Below, piece by piece: positions 22,650 to 30,975 of a stretch of 54,267 nucleotides of DNA. How positions within the stretch are numbered: position 1 is the stretch's first letter; each line of letters opens with the position of its first letter. The position numbers and the translations under genes were made by a program. The DNA comes from a virus. The notes beneath the pieces are model-generated. The model was given only the letters and a program-made list of their open reading frames with translations. It was not told the origin of the DNA and made no database searches. The stretch is taken from positions 117,500 to 171,766 of IMG/VR virus record IMGVR_UViG_3300042691_036629, one strand, 5' to 3'.

Positions 22650-23666
22650 TTAATCATATTCTTCGATATATGATTTGTTTATTCTACTAAATTCGTCTAA
22701 TAAAATTTGATGTTGTTCAAACTCACCACATTGAGGTGTTAAATATAAAACGTGTGGATAAAATCGACCAGACATTGGTATCAAATTATATCGAACATTC
22801 ATTAAGTGAACAATAGAATCTCCAAATACTTCCATATTATCAAAGTATTGAACTGATATTGGTTTCTTAACCTCTTCAATTTCATATTCTTTACCGTGTT
22901 TTCTCCACAATTTACTCAATCTATCATGTAGTGAGTTATCCTTATTATCAAATAACCTACCCAAATTTTTCTTGTATAATTCAGGTGATTGTAACCTCCA
23001 TAGTTCATTAGAAGTTTTCTCTTTTAAGAAATTAAATTCTTCCGAAACTTCTATATACGATTCTAAACAATATGAATCATTTCCAGCTACACGATAAACA
23101 AATTGTCCATTATGAGATAATAGAGAGCTTCCATCTGAATAGAAAATAACACCATCTTTTTGGTATTTGAATTTATATCTTTTTTGATCATAGTTTTCAA
23201 TAATTCCTTCAATCGGTTCAAATCCTAATAGAGATAACATTTCTGGTCTACCAAGATCATGTTTACCAATCTCCCATTGGTCATGACACTTAGACATAAC
23301 ATCATAAACTTTCTTATCGACCCACATGAAACGCCAGTTCTCTACCTCATCATACTTATCATTTTCATCTAATTTAGTGATGATTTTATTTACCTCTCTT
23401 CTGTTATAAGTAAACTTACCATCAACTAAGAATTTAATAAAATCAGCAATGGTGATACCTAAGTGACTTTCTATTAGTTTTGTATTATCATCTTCGATGA
23501 TATCTTCCATACCACCATAATCGTTATAACGACCGAATATGGGTAATGTACAAGGTACATAACCGCCATACTCACTTGTTGATTCTTTTAAAGGTATGAT
23601 AGCACATTCATGAACACTCGTTATTGCGATGTTGCTTATTCCACAACTTACTGACCAACTTCCCAT
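22650..23666 (-). CDS. Conserved phage protein, MGSWSVSCGIS family
   Basis: 338 aa. The opening MGSWSVSCGISNIAITSVHE, the PLKEST and LPIFGRYNDYGGMEDI segments, and KHDLGRPEMLSLLGFEP are hallmarks of a family recurring in unrelated phages with no assigned function. Untagged and much larger than its neighbours. Promoter box TATATTTG at 23680-23687. Confidence 0.8.
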   Translation of the reverse strand: MGSWSVSCGISNIAITSVHECAIIPLKESTSEYGGYVPCTLPIFGRYNDYGGMEDIIEDDNTKLIESHLGITIADFIKFLVDGKFTYNRREVNKIITKLDENDKYDEVENWRFMWVDKKVYDVMSKCHDQWEIGKHDLGRPEMLSLLGFEPIEGIIENYDQKRYKFKYQKDGVIFYSDGSSLLSHNGQFVYRVAGNDSYCLESYIEVSEEFNFLKEKTSNELWRLQSPELYKKNLGRLFDNKDNSLHDRLSKLWRKHGKEYEIEEVKKPISVQYFDNMEVFGDSIVHLMNVRYNLIPMSGRFYPHVLYLTPQCGEFEQHQILLDEFSRINKSYIEEYD

Positions 23667-23679
23667 ATTTTATTTTTTA

Positions 23680-23687
23680 CAAATATA
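23680..23687 (-). promoter_or_regulatory. -7 box TATATTTG
   Basis: TAnnTTTG element 13 nt upstream of the start at 23666. Confidence 0.55.
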
Positions 23688-23691
23688 AAAA

Positions 23692-23916
23692 TTATAAACC
23701 AATATCAGACAATTTCTTTTCTCTAAGTTCTGATTTATCACCAAATCTATCTTTATGTATTGAAATAAATTTATTGTTATCATCTCTTAAAAAATAGAAA
23801 TTACTAAATGTGATGTCATCATCAAGATAGTTTGGTTCTATATCATATTCTTTATATAAGGTTAAACTAATCCCCATATCTGATAAATTATCAGTATTTA
23901 TACATATCAATTTCAT
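23692..23916 (-). CDS. Tagged protein, ICI barrel family
   Basis: 74 aa. MKLICINTDNLSDMGISLTL, YKEYDIEPNYLDDD, FLRDDNNKFISIHKDRFG; tail LREKKLSDIGL. The GK of GKxYxV is replaced by YK. Confidence 0.84.
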   Translation of the reverse strand: MKLICINTDNLSDMGISLTLYKEYDIEPNYLDDDITFSNFYFLRDDNNKFISIHKDRFGDKSELREKKLSDIGL

Positions 23917-24113
23917 ATTCCTAATTTTTCTAATTGTGAGTTTCTAATATCTGCTATCCATTCAACTTCCGCTATCTTATAAGCCACTCCGTTCATTGCG
24001 TAAAAAGAAGCTCCTTCGCCTATGTGAACTATTACATGATCAACATAACCATAATACCAATCGTCACTATATTTAGACTTAAATCTAAATTTCATTCCTC
24101 TTTCTATTTTCAT
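23913..24113 (-). CDS. Tagged SH3-like protein
   Basis: 66 aa. IERGMKFRFKSKYSDDWYYG then YVDHVIVHIGEG; tail IRNSQLEKLGI, in which the usual KL is QL. Confidence 0.8.
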   Translation of the reverse strand: MKIERGMKFRFKSKYSDDWYYGYVDHVIVHIGEGASFYAMNGVAYKIAEVEWIADIRNSQLEKLGI

Positions 24114-24577
24114 TTTAATAGTTCATTTAGTTTATTGTCTCTTCTTTCTGATTTATAATCAAAGTAATCATCTACTCTATGAACAGAGAGTGTGAAATAT
24201 GGTTTTTCATTTTTACCCATATCAGCTCCCAATTGATAGAGTTCATCATCAGATAATGTTAAAAAGTAGTGAACTGTATCTCTATCATCTGATTTAATCA
24301 TTAAATGTGGTAGTGATAAAGTCTTCTCACATTCTTTTTTTATTTTCTCTAAAACTTTATTCTTACTAACCAACCAAGTAGAGTCAATATCTTTATTTTT
24401 CAACTTCATTATTTCAAATCCATTTTGAACTATTTCACTGAGTGAATTATTCCAAACTTTAAAGTTGGTTACAAAGGTAACTTCTTTCTCATAGATTGTA
24501 TAGTCATAATATTTACCATATTCGAATATAACACCCCAGTGAGCTGCCATTGATTTAGTACAAAGTAATTTACTCAT
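24110..24577 (-). CDS. Tagged protein with longer helical insert
   Basis: 155 aa. Opens like the barrel family (LLCTKSMAAHWGVIFEYGKY) but contains an extra helical region (KNKVLEKIKKECEKTLSLPH). Tail ERRDNKLNELLK. Promoter box TATCTTTG at 24601-24608. Confidence 0.78.
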   Translation of the reverse strand: MSKLLCTKSMAAHWGVIFEYGKYYDYTIYEKEVTFVTNFKVWNNSLSEIVQNGFEIMKLKNKDIDSTWLVSKNKVLEKIKKECEKTLSLPHLMIKSDDRDTVHYFLTLSDDELYQLGADMGKNEKPYFTLSVHRVDDYFDYKSERRDNKLNELLK

Positions 24578-24600
24578 TAAATAAAAAGATTATTATCTCA

Positions 24601-24608
24601 CAAAGATA
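24601..24608 (-). promoter_or_regulatory. -7 box TATCTTTG
   Basis: TAnnTTTG element 23 nt before the start at 24577. Confidence 0.5.
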
Positions 24609-24622
24609 AACAAAAAAATTAT

Positions 24623-25525
24623 TTATCCAAATAATTCTATTAACTCTTCTTTTGTCTTATCTTTTAATAAGTCATGTTTTATCATAAGACAATCATCTTC
24701 AAACCAACATTCATTACTCTCCTTTGAGAAAATTTCGGGTAAATCTTTTAGATATTTAATACTAAAATCATTTAGAGTTGGATCTAAAACTTTATTTAAG
24801 TTTTCCAACAAAGTTAAGTTTTTATTATAATCAGGGAAATAGATTGTCTTTGGTTCAGATCCATCTATTGATACTCTTTCTTTTCCATATTTTTTTTTAC
24901 TAAACTCATCATACTTTTGATCTAAATATGGTTTTAACTCTTCCCAATTTGTATCACTTATTTTATGACCAGCTTTAGCTTCAACTACATCAATTATACC
25001 TCTGAACCAATTAACAAGTAATCCAGGTGAATCATAATCAAATTTTGGATTTCCAGAAGCCACTTTAAAAATTGTTAATCTTTTAAAGGCATACCACATA
25101 TCCATACTTGGACAAACTCCTATTTTTGTTGTATCATAAGGTATTACTAAGTAAATAACTTTACCATGTGACATTTTTACTCTTGAAAGTCTTGAAGTAC
25201 AAATTGATTTATTTCTTCTTGGATATTCTTTCCAAGAATCTATATTTGATAAAATAAGATTATGATAATTACCTACTGGTGAATGAGGTGCTATTCTTTC
25301 ATGAGATGCGGAAACTGGTTTTGAATAAACTATATTTCCTATATCATTAGTTTTTCTGAAAAGTAATTGATCGCTATTAATATCATAATCTAAACTTTTT
25401 AATATAGTCAAGAAATCTCTACAATTCTCAATTAAAAGTGATTTAAATTCCTCAATTGTTATTTCTCTAACTGGTAGAACTCCATCTGATGGTCTAAACT
25501 CTTCATAATATTTAATATATCTCAT
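24623..25525 (-). CDS. Head-targeted protein, possible ADP-ribosyltransferase fold
   Basis: 300 aa. N-terminus MRYIKYYEEFRPSDG is the targeting-type module and TTAATATATA lies exactly 4 nt before the ATG. The centre (LLFRKTND, PRRNKSICTSRLSRVKMSHG, KVIYLVIPYDTTKIGVCPSM) resembles a phage family in which an Arg, an STS-like strand and a conserved acidic residue follow the order of ADP-ribosyltransferases. T4 Alt is a packaged ADP-ribosyltransferase, so the analogy is attractive, but the catalytic Glu is not obvious. Confidence 0.5.
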   Translation of the reverse strand: MRYIKYYEEFRPSDGVLPVREITIEEFKSLLIENCRDFLTILKSLDYDINSDQLLFRKTNDIGNIVYSKPVSASHERIAPHSPVGNYHNLILSNIDSWKEYPRRNKSICTSRLSRVKMSHGKVIYLVIPYDTTKIGVCPSMDMWYAFKRLTIFKVASGNPKFDYDSPGLLVNWFRGIIDVVEAKAGHKISDTNWEELKPYLDQKYDEFSKKKYGKERVSIDGSEPKTIYFPDYNKNLTLLENLNKVLDPTLNDFSIKYLKDLPEIFSKESNECWFEDDCLMIKHDLLKDKTKEELIELFG

Positions 25526-25529
25526 ACTT

Positions 25530-25539
25530 TATATATTAA
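25530..25539 (-). promoter_or_regulatory. Putative late promoter TTAATATATA
   Basis: Motif ends 4 nt before the start at 25525. Confidence 0.6.
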
Positions 25540-25554
25540 ATATTATTATTTATT

Positions 25555-26163
25555 TTAATTATCACCTAATAAATCATTTATTCTACTATCTCTTTTAGAT
25601 GCTTTTGATACGATTCTATCAACATCATCTTTAAATTTATTAAATTTCTCAATGACAGTTTTATCTTTTTGTTGTTGTAAAGAAACATACATAGAGTGAA
25701 TAATATCCATGTATTTATGAAGATCTTTATTATCTTTCCATCTAATGTTATTATCACCAAAGTGAATGTTACTAACCTTAAATTGATCATCTTTTATTTC
25801 CCAACTAATTAAAAAATATATATCTCGGTAATTGGATAATTTTCTCTTTATAATAATACTACCACTAATTCCTTCTTCAATATACCACTTTTGGTAATTA
25901 TAACCAACCTCATAACCACTAAATGATATATCATCAAGAACTTGAATAAGTAGGTTTTTATATTCATCTAATTCGTTGAACCTTTCTGCTACACCATAAG
26001 ATTTCTTTTCTACTTTTGTCTCCTCTTCTTTTTTCTCTTTTTTAAATAATTTATTAAAAAGAGATTTAGTGTTATTAAGATCACAAAAAAGCCAATCCAT
26101 TCCAAATAATACACCAGATGCCATAGAAAGTACTATAAGAGTGCCAATCATAAATTCATACAT
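25555..26163 (-). CDS. Tagged membrane-anchored protein
   Basis: 202 aa. One N-terminal span (FMIGTLIVLSMASGVLFGMD), a lysine/glutamate-rich linker, then an alpha/beta domain (ISGSIIIKRKLSNYRDIYFL) and a helix. Tail KRDSRINDLLGDN, a tag variant. One-base overlap with the upstream gene. Confidence 0.76.
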   Translation of the reverse strand: MYEFMIGTLIVLSMASGVLFGMDWLFCDLNNTKSLFNKLFKKEKKEEETKVEKKSYGVAERFNELDEYKNLLIQVLDDISFSGYEVGYNYQKWYIEEGISGSIIIKRKLSNYRDIYFLISWEIKDDQFKVSNIHFGDNNIRWKDNKDLHKYMDIIHSMYVSLQQQKDKTVIEKFNKFKDDVDRIVSKASKRDSRINDLLGDN

Positions 26164-26387
26164 TATTTTTCAGTTTGTAATAATAAATCTAAAATAATTG
26201 GCTTCAATTCCTCACATTGTTTAGCCAACCTCGTAACCATTTCCATTATCTCTGGATTATCTTTATATTCATCTTCGGATAGAATACTTGTTAAAGTCCA
26301 AAATGGAGTTAATCTATTTCTAATTTTTGCTTGTGGTGTCTCTGGTACCCAGTTACCATCCTTATCTTTATGTCCAGTTTCTTCCAT
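26163..26387 (-). CDS. Helical hypothetical protein
   Basis: 74 aa. MEETGHKDKDGNWVPETPQA then helices (NPEIMEMVTRLAKQCEELKP). Untagged; one-base overlaps on both sides show tight coupling. Confidence 0.73.
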   Translation of the reverse strand: MEETGHKDKDGNWVPETPQAKIRNRLTPFWTLTSILSEDEYKDNPEIMEMVTRLAKQCEELKPIILDLLLQTEK

Positions 26388-26764
26388 TATATTCCTAATC
26401 TAATTAGTTTTTTATCTCTTATTTTCATTTCCATATCATCTATTTGGTGATTAGAACCAGCTATACCAGTACCTTCTAGTGAATATGTTATACTAACATT
26501 GTAGGTTGTAACAAGTTTAGTTTTTAAAACATCACCACCTCCATTAAGATCATATAGATGTTGTTTTTCCATTTTAACATAATGTATCTTAAATAAACCA
26601 TCAAGTTTTAATAGTCCTTCATCTTTTAAAACTGATATAATATCTTCCGCTACCCAAGTAGTGTAAACTGAATATTGTGAACTAAATGGTAAATCTTCAA
26701 ATAATCTAACTTCGATTAGATCATCTGGTGATGTAAATAAATTTCCACTAAACGTATATTCCAT
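26387..26764 (-). CDS. Tagged protein
   Basis: 125 aa starting MEYTFSGNLFTSPDDLIEVR; a TTG two codons earlier is less likely. Strand-rich, with TTYNVSITYSLEGTGIAG; tail IRDKKLIRLGI. The start lies inside the 3' end of the antitoxin-like gene (17-nt overlap). Confidence 0.78.
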   Translation of the reverse strand: MEYTFSGNLFTSPDDLIEVRLFEDLPFSSQYSVYTTWVAEDIISVLKDEGLLKLDGLFKIHYVKMEKQHLYDLNGGGDVLKTKLVTTYNVSITYSLEGTGIAGSNHQIDDMEMKIRDKKLIRLGI

Positions 26765-26939
26765 ATTCAATTTTATCTAATATTTGCTTAACCTCATTTA
26801 GTTCTGCTTGAGATCCGAATAACTCAACTGGTTTTCTTCCATTCAAAGCAATTATTGGTGAATTAAGCCAACGTCTAAACTTATCTTTTTCATTGTTAAA
26901 GACACTTAGACCATATTTAAGTATTTCTCTTTTATTCAT
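26748..26939 (-). CDS. Antitoxin-like toxin-binding domain (Xre/MbcA/ParS, DUF2384)
   Basis: 63 aa. FRRWLNSPIIALNGRKPVEL followed by FGSQAELNEVKQILDKIEYG matches the C-terminal toxin-binding domain of Xre/MbcA/ParS antitoxins (WL..P..AL.G..P.EL......V...L..IEYG.Y). The usual N-terminal DNA-binding half is absent and no RES toxin gene is adjacent. Known relatives neutralise RES-domain NAD-degrading toxins by blocking the active site with their C-terminus. A free-standing copy in a phage suggests an anti-toxin that disarms a host system. Confidence 0.7.
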   Translation of the reverse strand: MNKREILKYGLSVFNNEKDKFRRWLNSPIIALNGRKPVELFGSQAELNEVKQILDKIEYGIYV

Positions 26940-26961
26940 AACTATAAAGTTAATAAAATTA

Positions 26962-27501
26962 TTATTTTATTCCTAATTTTTCCAACTTATCATCTCGCTC
27001 TGATTTTTTATCTATATACCCATCCCAATTTTTAAACTTATCACTAATATTTTTATCTCTTAGTTTATCCTCATATATAGATTCTATTTCACGTTTAATT
27101 CTATTTCTTAGAGATTCTATATCACCATAATAATCAACTTTACTGATTTTTATCAACGCAAATAATTTTTGTTCATAGATAGTTATGTAATTACCTTTTT
27201 TATAACACCAAAAGTAACCAAGATCTGAATAGTATATTTTTTTAAATCTGAGCGTAATTAATCCAAATGGTGGTGTGATTAAATCAAATGGACTACTAAT
27301 TTTATTTAAGTCGATTAAATTTGAAATAGCTCCTATAATAGTAGATATTAAACTAATTGCTACTTCTACTAAAAGAAGTAGTAATGTAAATCCAATAGTA
27401 GCACCAATTGGTGTTGAAGTTTCTCTAGCCATTAAGTTAGCCAGATAAATTGTTACAATGAAAACTACAACATTTATTAATAAATATATTTTTCTTTTCA
27501 T
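26962..27501 (-). CDS. Tagged membrane protein
   Basis: 179 aa. Two spans near the N-terminus (IYLLINVVVFIVTIYLAN; GATIGFTLLLLLVEVAIS), then a cytoplasmic domain with FWCYKKGNYITIYEQKLF and a long charged helix. Tail ERDDKLEKLGIK. Probably inner-membrane with the tag exposed to the cytoplasm. Confidence 0.78.
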   Translation of the reverse strand: MKRKIYLLINVVVFIVTIYLANLMARETSTPIGATIGFTLLLLLVEVAISLISTIIGAISNLIDLNKISSPFDLITPPFGLITLRFKKIYYSDLGYFWCYKKGNYITIYEQKLFALIKISKVDYYGDIESLRNRIKREIESIYEDKLRDKNISDKFKNWDGYIDKKSERDDKLEKLGIK

Positions 27502-27502
27502 T

Positions 27503-28021
27503 TTATGCTAATAATGATTTTAATGCTAAATCTCTTAAATCTGATCTAAGTTGACCTTGATTAAACTTAATATCAATAGTGTCTCCTTTTATCTTGAAAG
27601 ACATAGGTTTTTTTGTACCATCTGTATTTCTTTTCCAATATCCTCGACCACGAAAAACAGTCACATTATAATTATTAATTTCAATACCAAGTGTCATTGT
27701 TGTAACAATTAGATTTGGTTTAGAAGTTATAACTATATGATATTTACTATCCAAATCAACTGACTTGGCCCATTTTTTATAGTTGTTTATATGGTTTGAA
27801 ATAACATAGTTATACTCTTCAGTATTGAAATATGTTATAAGTTCTTGTTTAACTCTTTCCTCATTACATTCGGAAACCTTTATTAAATTAATAACTCCTT
27901 TTCTGAAACCAAGTGTATTAGTTTCAGACTCACTGTTATGAATTTCTTTTGCTAATTTTGAAACCAATAACCAATCTGGTGTTTCTTTTGATAATTCTAA
28001 TTGAATCAATTCTTTACTCAT
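27503..28021 (-). CDS. Hypothetical protein with divergent tag
   Basis: 172 aa. Helical N-terminal half (DWLLVSKLAKEIHNSESETN), strand-rich second half (LIVTTMTLGIEINNYNVTVF). Ends LRSDLRDLALKSLLA, recognisably tag-derived. Confidence 0.75.
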   Translation of the reverse strand: MSKELIQLELSKETPDWLLVSKLAKEIHNSESETNTLGFRKGVINLIKVSECNEERVKQELITYFNTEEYNYVISNHINNYKKWAKSVDLDSKYHIVITSKPNLIVTTMTLGIEINNYNVTVFRGRGYWKRNTDGTKKPMSFKIKGDTIDIKFNQGQLRSDLRDLALKSLLA

Positions 28022-28257
28022 ATTCCTAGTTTATTTAATACTAATTCTCTAAATAACGATTTGAACTTTCGATAGTGTATTGATCCACTTCGAAAATAAA
28101 CAGCTGGTGGTTCAAAAGTATATAAACTATCATTATCAATTAAATAATAACGAGTTTTCCCATCCGCGACAACCTTTATAAAGTCTCCACTTTCAACTGA
28201 TTTAACGTTCAATTTACTATCAGGGTATAACTCTTCAAGTGTTTTTTTCAAATCCAT
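28018..28257 (-). CDS. Tagged protein
   Basis: 79 aa. Helix LKKTLEELYPDSKLNVKSVE, strands GDFIKVVADGKTRYYLIDND, tail FRELVLNKLGI. Promoter TATATTTG at 28263-28270 ends 5 nt before the ATG. Confidence 0.8.
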   Translation of the reverse strand: MDLKKTLEELYPDSKLNVKSVESGDFIKVVADGKTRYYLIDNDSLYTFEPPAVYFRSGSIHYRKFKSLFRELVLNKLGI

Positions 28258-28262
28258 ATTTA

Positions 28263-28270
28263 CAAATATA
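28263..28270 (-). promoter_or_regulatory. -7 box TATATTTG
   Basis: TAnnTTTG element 5 nt before the start at 28257; the mRNA would be nearly leaderless. Confidence 0.55.
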
Positions 28271-28275
28271 ATAAA

Positions 28276-28698
28276 TTATTTCGGTAAAACCTTATGTTGA
28301 TCACACTCAATTACCTCACCAGTTTCCAACTCTACTAAATATTCGTTTAACCACAATCCTTTCTTAACTTCTTTTACAATACCATCAACTCGTCTGTTCT
28401 TGCTAACACCGATTACTCCTTTTATAAAAACTCTCACTTCATCATCAACATTAAACTTCTTATGAGTTATCTCTGCTGGATGTTTAAGTAACCATTCTTT
28501 TAGATTGTATCTATCTCCTTCCCACTCATCTTCTTCTTCATCATAACCCCAAGGTTGGATAATGAAATCTTCATATGGTTGAAACTTTTCTAAATTATCA
28601 TTACAGGTTGAACACATCATATGTTGTCTATGTGATCCAACTTGCTCACCTTCTTTGTTGAGTATTCTATACTCTATTACGTTTGCTGATGTAGCCAT
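28276..28698 (-). CDS. Hypothetical protein, KOW-like C-terminal half
   Basis: 140 aa. CSTCNDNLEKFQPYEDFIIQ in the first half; the second half (FNVDDEVRVFIKGVIGVSKN then GIVKEVKKGLWLNEYLVELE) reads as an SH3/KOW barrel. Untagged. Promoter box TATCTTTG at 28712-28719. Confidence 0.74.
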   Translation of the reverse strand: MATSANVIEYRILNKEGEQVGSHRQHMMCSTCNDNLEKFQPYEDFIIQPWGYDEEEDEWEGDRYNLKEWLLKHPAEITHKKFNVDDEVRVFIKGVIGVSKNRRVDGIVKEVKKGLWLNEYLVELETGEVIECDQHKVLPK

Positions 28699-28767
28699 AT
28701 TTTATTTTTTACAAAGATAAAAACTTTTATTGAAAAGTTAAATAGAATTATAAATTAAAAAATATTT

Positions 28768-28944
28768 ATGGAAGACGGACCAATGATGGAAAGACCATCT
28801 TACAGATGGGAAAACAAAGAATACTTATTAGAAGTATTTATGAAACAATTAGGTATCACAGAAGATCAATTAGAAAATGAACCTTCTTGGATCAAAGCTA
28901 AAGTTAGAGAAGCTAATATTGATAAAGTGTTAGATAATAACTAA
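28768..28944 (+). CDS. Small acidic helical protein
   Basis: 58 aa. MEDGPMMERPSYRWENKEYL followed by helices, ending EANIDKVLDNN. A strong terminator directly downstream supports it as an independent transcription unit. Function unknown. Confidence 0.65.
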   Translation: MEDGPMMERPSYRWENKEYLLEVFMKQLGITEDQLENEPSWIKAKVREANIDKVLDNN

Positions 28945-28950
28945 AAAGAA

Positions 28951-28980
28951 AAAGGGATTGTGAAAACAATCCCTTTTTTT
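28951..28980. terminator. Hairpin terminator between convergent genes
   Basis: GGGATTGT-GAAA-ACAATCCC followed by seven T on the plus strand; A-rich on the other side, so it can serve both directions. Confidence 0.85.
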
Positions 28981-29137
28981 ATTCTTTCAATAGTTGTCTA
29001 AAAACAACTTCTGTTCCTCCATTTTCAACATCCGGTCTGATAAAAACAAGATATTTATCATTGTTGATGTTAATTTCTTGTCTAAATCCAACCTTATTAT
29101 CTTTTATGACTTCGTAGATTTTATCAAATTCGCTCAT
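28979..29137 (-). CDS. Small hypothetical protein
   Basis: 52 aa. MSEFDKIYEVIKDNKVGFRQ, then strands DKYLVFIRPDVENGGTEVVF. Start overlaps the upstream stop by 4 nt; last gene before the terminator. Confidence 0.68.
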   Translation of the reverse strand: MSEFDKIYEVIKDNKVGFRQEININNDKYLVFIRPDVENGGTEVVFRQLLKE

Positions 29138-29367
29138 AATCCTAATTCTTTTAATCTTTCTTCTCTAATAAATGGCATCAAACATTTATCTAAATATTCA
29201 TTAATATCGTTGTTCATTTGATCTCTTGTTTGTTGTGTATTATATTCCCAAACATATCTAGCAACAATTTCACTTATATCTTTTATTATACAATCTTTTG
29301 CTATATCGCCTAAGTTAGAAAGTTTTTCTATCTTCTCTATGGTTTCATTTGTTAATTCTATATTCAT
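29134..29367 (-). CDS. Tagged helical protein
   Basis: 77 aa, all-helical (LTNETIEKIEKLSNLGDIAK; VARYVWEYNTQQTRDQMNND). Tail IREERLKELGL. Confidence 0.78.
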   Translation of the reverse strand: MNIELTNETIEKIEKLSNLGDIAKDCIIKDISEIVARYVWEYNTQQTRDQMNNDINEYLDKCLMPFIREERLKELGL

Positions 29368-29726
29368 CGAATTTTATATTTATTAAATACTTCTAAGTTG
29401 TTTGGTTCTAAAATGAATTGTAATATATTCTCACATTGTTGTATGTTTTCTGCTTTGAACCTTACTAAAATTCCACTTTTGTTGGTTTCGTATGGATCAA
29501 ATGAATTTATCATAAATATCTTATCTTTCGGATAAAATGTTGCTGTCGCCATTTCTCTTGAATTATCTTTATCGTGTAATCCAATATTATATAAAAATCT
29601 ATCATCTTGTTCAGACTTTTCATTTAAGAGTTTACTTAATCTAATATCTCTTAAATCTTGTAAACTAACTTCCCAACCGTAGTGGTCTGTTACATTCCAT
29701 GTGTATAAGTTTCCTTTGTAATCCAT
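29364..29726 (-). CDS. Fusion-like protein with an internal tag
   Basis: 120 aa. Residues 1-35 (MDYKGNLYTWNVTDHYGWEV then LQDLRDIRLSKLL) read as the last part of a barrel protein plus its C-terminal tag. The chain then continues for about 85 residues with a separate beta-rich domain (ATATFYPKDKIFMINSFDPY). This is the only clear case where the tag is not at the C-terminus, suggesting stop-codon loss or deletion fused two genes. Confidence 0.75.
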   Translation of the reverse strand: MDYKGNLYTWNVTDHYGWEVSLQDLRDIRLSKLLNEKSEQDDRFLYNIGLHDKDNSREMATATFYPKDKIFMINSFDPYETNKSGILVRFKAENIQQCENILQFILEPNNLEVFNKYKIR

Positions 29727-30184
29727 TATATTCCTATTTCGTTTAACCTCTTATCTCTTAAATATTGTTTAAATCTATCTGGTTTAAATTGAACAATAAA
29801 TCTACTACCTTGATAAACTATGTATTCTTCTTCGGTGTGAAGAGATGGGTAGGATAAATTACCTCGATTAAAATAAATTGTACTATATTTATCAATATAC
29901 TTTATTCCACCAAATATTTCAATAAAAGTCTTTTCAATTTCATTCACTCTCATTGGTAAATAAGATTTCATATCAAAATCTTTATGAAACATTGAGTTAT
30001 TTACTAAGTAATCTTTAATTTCTTTTTCGGTATTTTTATATTCTTCTTTACTAAATAAACTACTTCTGAAATTAAAATTTACTTTGATAGTTTCATCGTT
30101 CATTTCGATGACTTTATAGTCCTCAACTTGTTTGATCCTATCAATTATGTTAACCCACTCGTTTAATAATATTTTTAAGTTCAT
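29726..30184 (-). CDS. Tagged protein
   Basis: 152 aa. Helical first third, then FIEIFGGIKYIDKYSTIYFN and EEYIVYQGSRFIVQFKPDRF; tail YLRDKRLNEIGI. One-base overlap with the downstream gene. Confidence 0.76.
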   Translation of the reverse strand: MNLKILLNEWVNIIDRIKQVEDYKVIEMNDETIKVNFNFRSSLFSKEEYKNTEKEIKDYLVNNSMFHKDFDMKSYLPMRVNEIEKTFIEIFGGIKYIDKYSTIYFNRGNLSYPSLHTEEEYIVYQGSRFIVQFKPDRFKQYLRDKRLNEIGI

Positions 30185-30441
30185 ATACCTAATCCTGTTA
30201 TTTTTTTATCTCTCATTTCACTTAAAGTAACAAAGTCTTCTTTAGGAAAAGGCATGTAACACCAAACAAATCTAATATACGAATAATCAGATGAATTATC
30301 TTTTTCTACTAATCTCTTATAGGATTTACCTTCTTCAACTTCGAAATTTCCCCAATCAACATGTAATATAGATTTTGTTTTGAGACAAATTACATCTTCC
30401 ACTTTATCCGTATTTCTAGTCATTTTCATTGAATTGCTCAT
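30181..30441 (-). CDS. Tagged protein, barrel family
   Basis: 86 aa. DVICLKTKSILHVDWGNFEV, EEGKSYKRLVEKDNSSDYSY, PKEDFVTLSEMRDKKITGLG then I. The lead-in EDFVTLSEMRD parallels ENFVTLEEWRE of the gene at 15494. Confidence 0.8.
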   Translation of the reverse strand: MSNSMKMTRNTDKVEDVICLKTKSILHVDWGNFEVEEGKSYKRLVEKDNSSDYSYIRFVWCYMPFPKEDFVTLSEMRDKKITGLGI

Positions 30442-30959
30442 ATACCTAATTCTTTTAATTTATCGTCTCTTAGTTGTCTTTTTGTATAAAAATATTTTCC
30501 GTACTTTAACCAATTTATGTTAAATAACATACCAAGATGATCATCTTTATCACTTAAAGTTACATAGTAAAATTCATCATTCATACCTTTCTTGATATTA
30601 TAAATTTTATAACTTTTATCTTTAATTTTATTTTTAAAATTTTGAGTACCACTATAATACATCGAACTAATTAGTAACAAATCTAATGTTTTATATGGTA
30701 TATTTTCGACCATGTATATTTCATCATCATAATCTGGTATTCTCAAGTATTCTCTAGTTTCACTTTCTGAAATACTCATTGATAATTTATCTAAGATTGC
30801 TCTGATACTTAGAATTAGAATGAGTAGTATAACTACTGTAATAGTATATTCTTTTGAATTATTTATAACAAATAAAATAGGAGTAAATGAGGCTAAGAGT
30901 ACTAAAACTCTACTCACTGATCGAATTTTATATTGAATTAAAATATTTGTTATTCTCAT
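30438..30959 (-). CDS. Tagged membrane protein
   Basis: 173 aa. Two N-terminal spans (SRVLVLLASFTPILFVI; YTITVVILLILILSIRAILD) precede a soluble domain ending KYFYTKRQLRDDKLKELGI. The YTKxxLRD lead-in is shared with 21153 and 32056. The start lies 16 nt from the divergent plus-strand gene. Confidence 0.8.
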   Translation of the reverse strand: MRITNILIQYKIRSVSRVLVLLASFTPILFVINNSKEYTITVVILLILILSIRAILDKLSMSISESETREYLRIPDYDDEIYMVENIPYKTLDLLLISSMYYSGTQNFKNKIKDKSYKIYNIKKGMNDEFYYVTLSDKDDHLGMLFNINWLKYGKYFYTKRQLRDDKLKELGI

Positions 30960-30961
30960 AT

Positions 30962-30971
30962 TTAATATATA
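30962..30971 (+). promoter_or_regulatory. Putative late promoter TTAATATATA
   Basis: Ends 4 nt before the ATG at 30976. Confidence 0.6.
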
Positions 30972-30975
30972 CTAT

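Noticed and set aside
28994-29221. Plus-strand frame opposite 28979-29221
   Set aside because: Antisense of two coupled minus-strand genes; contains no family signature.
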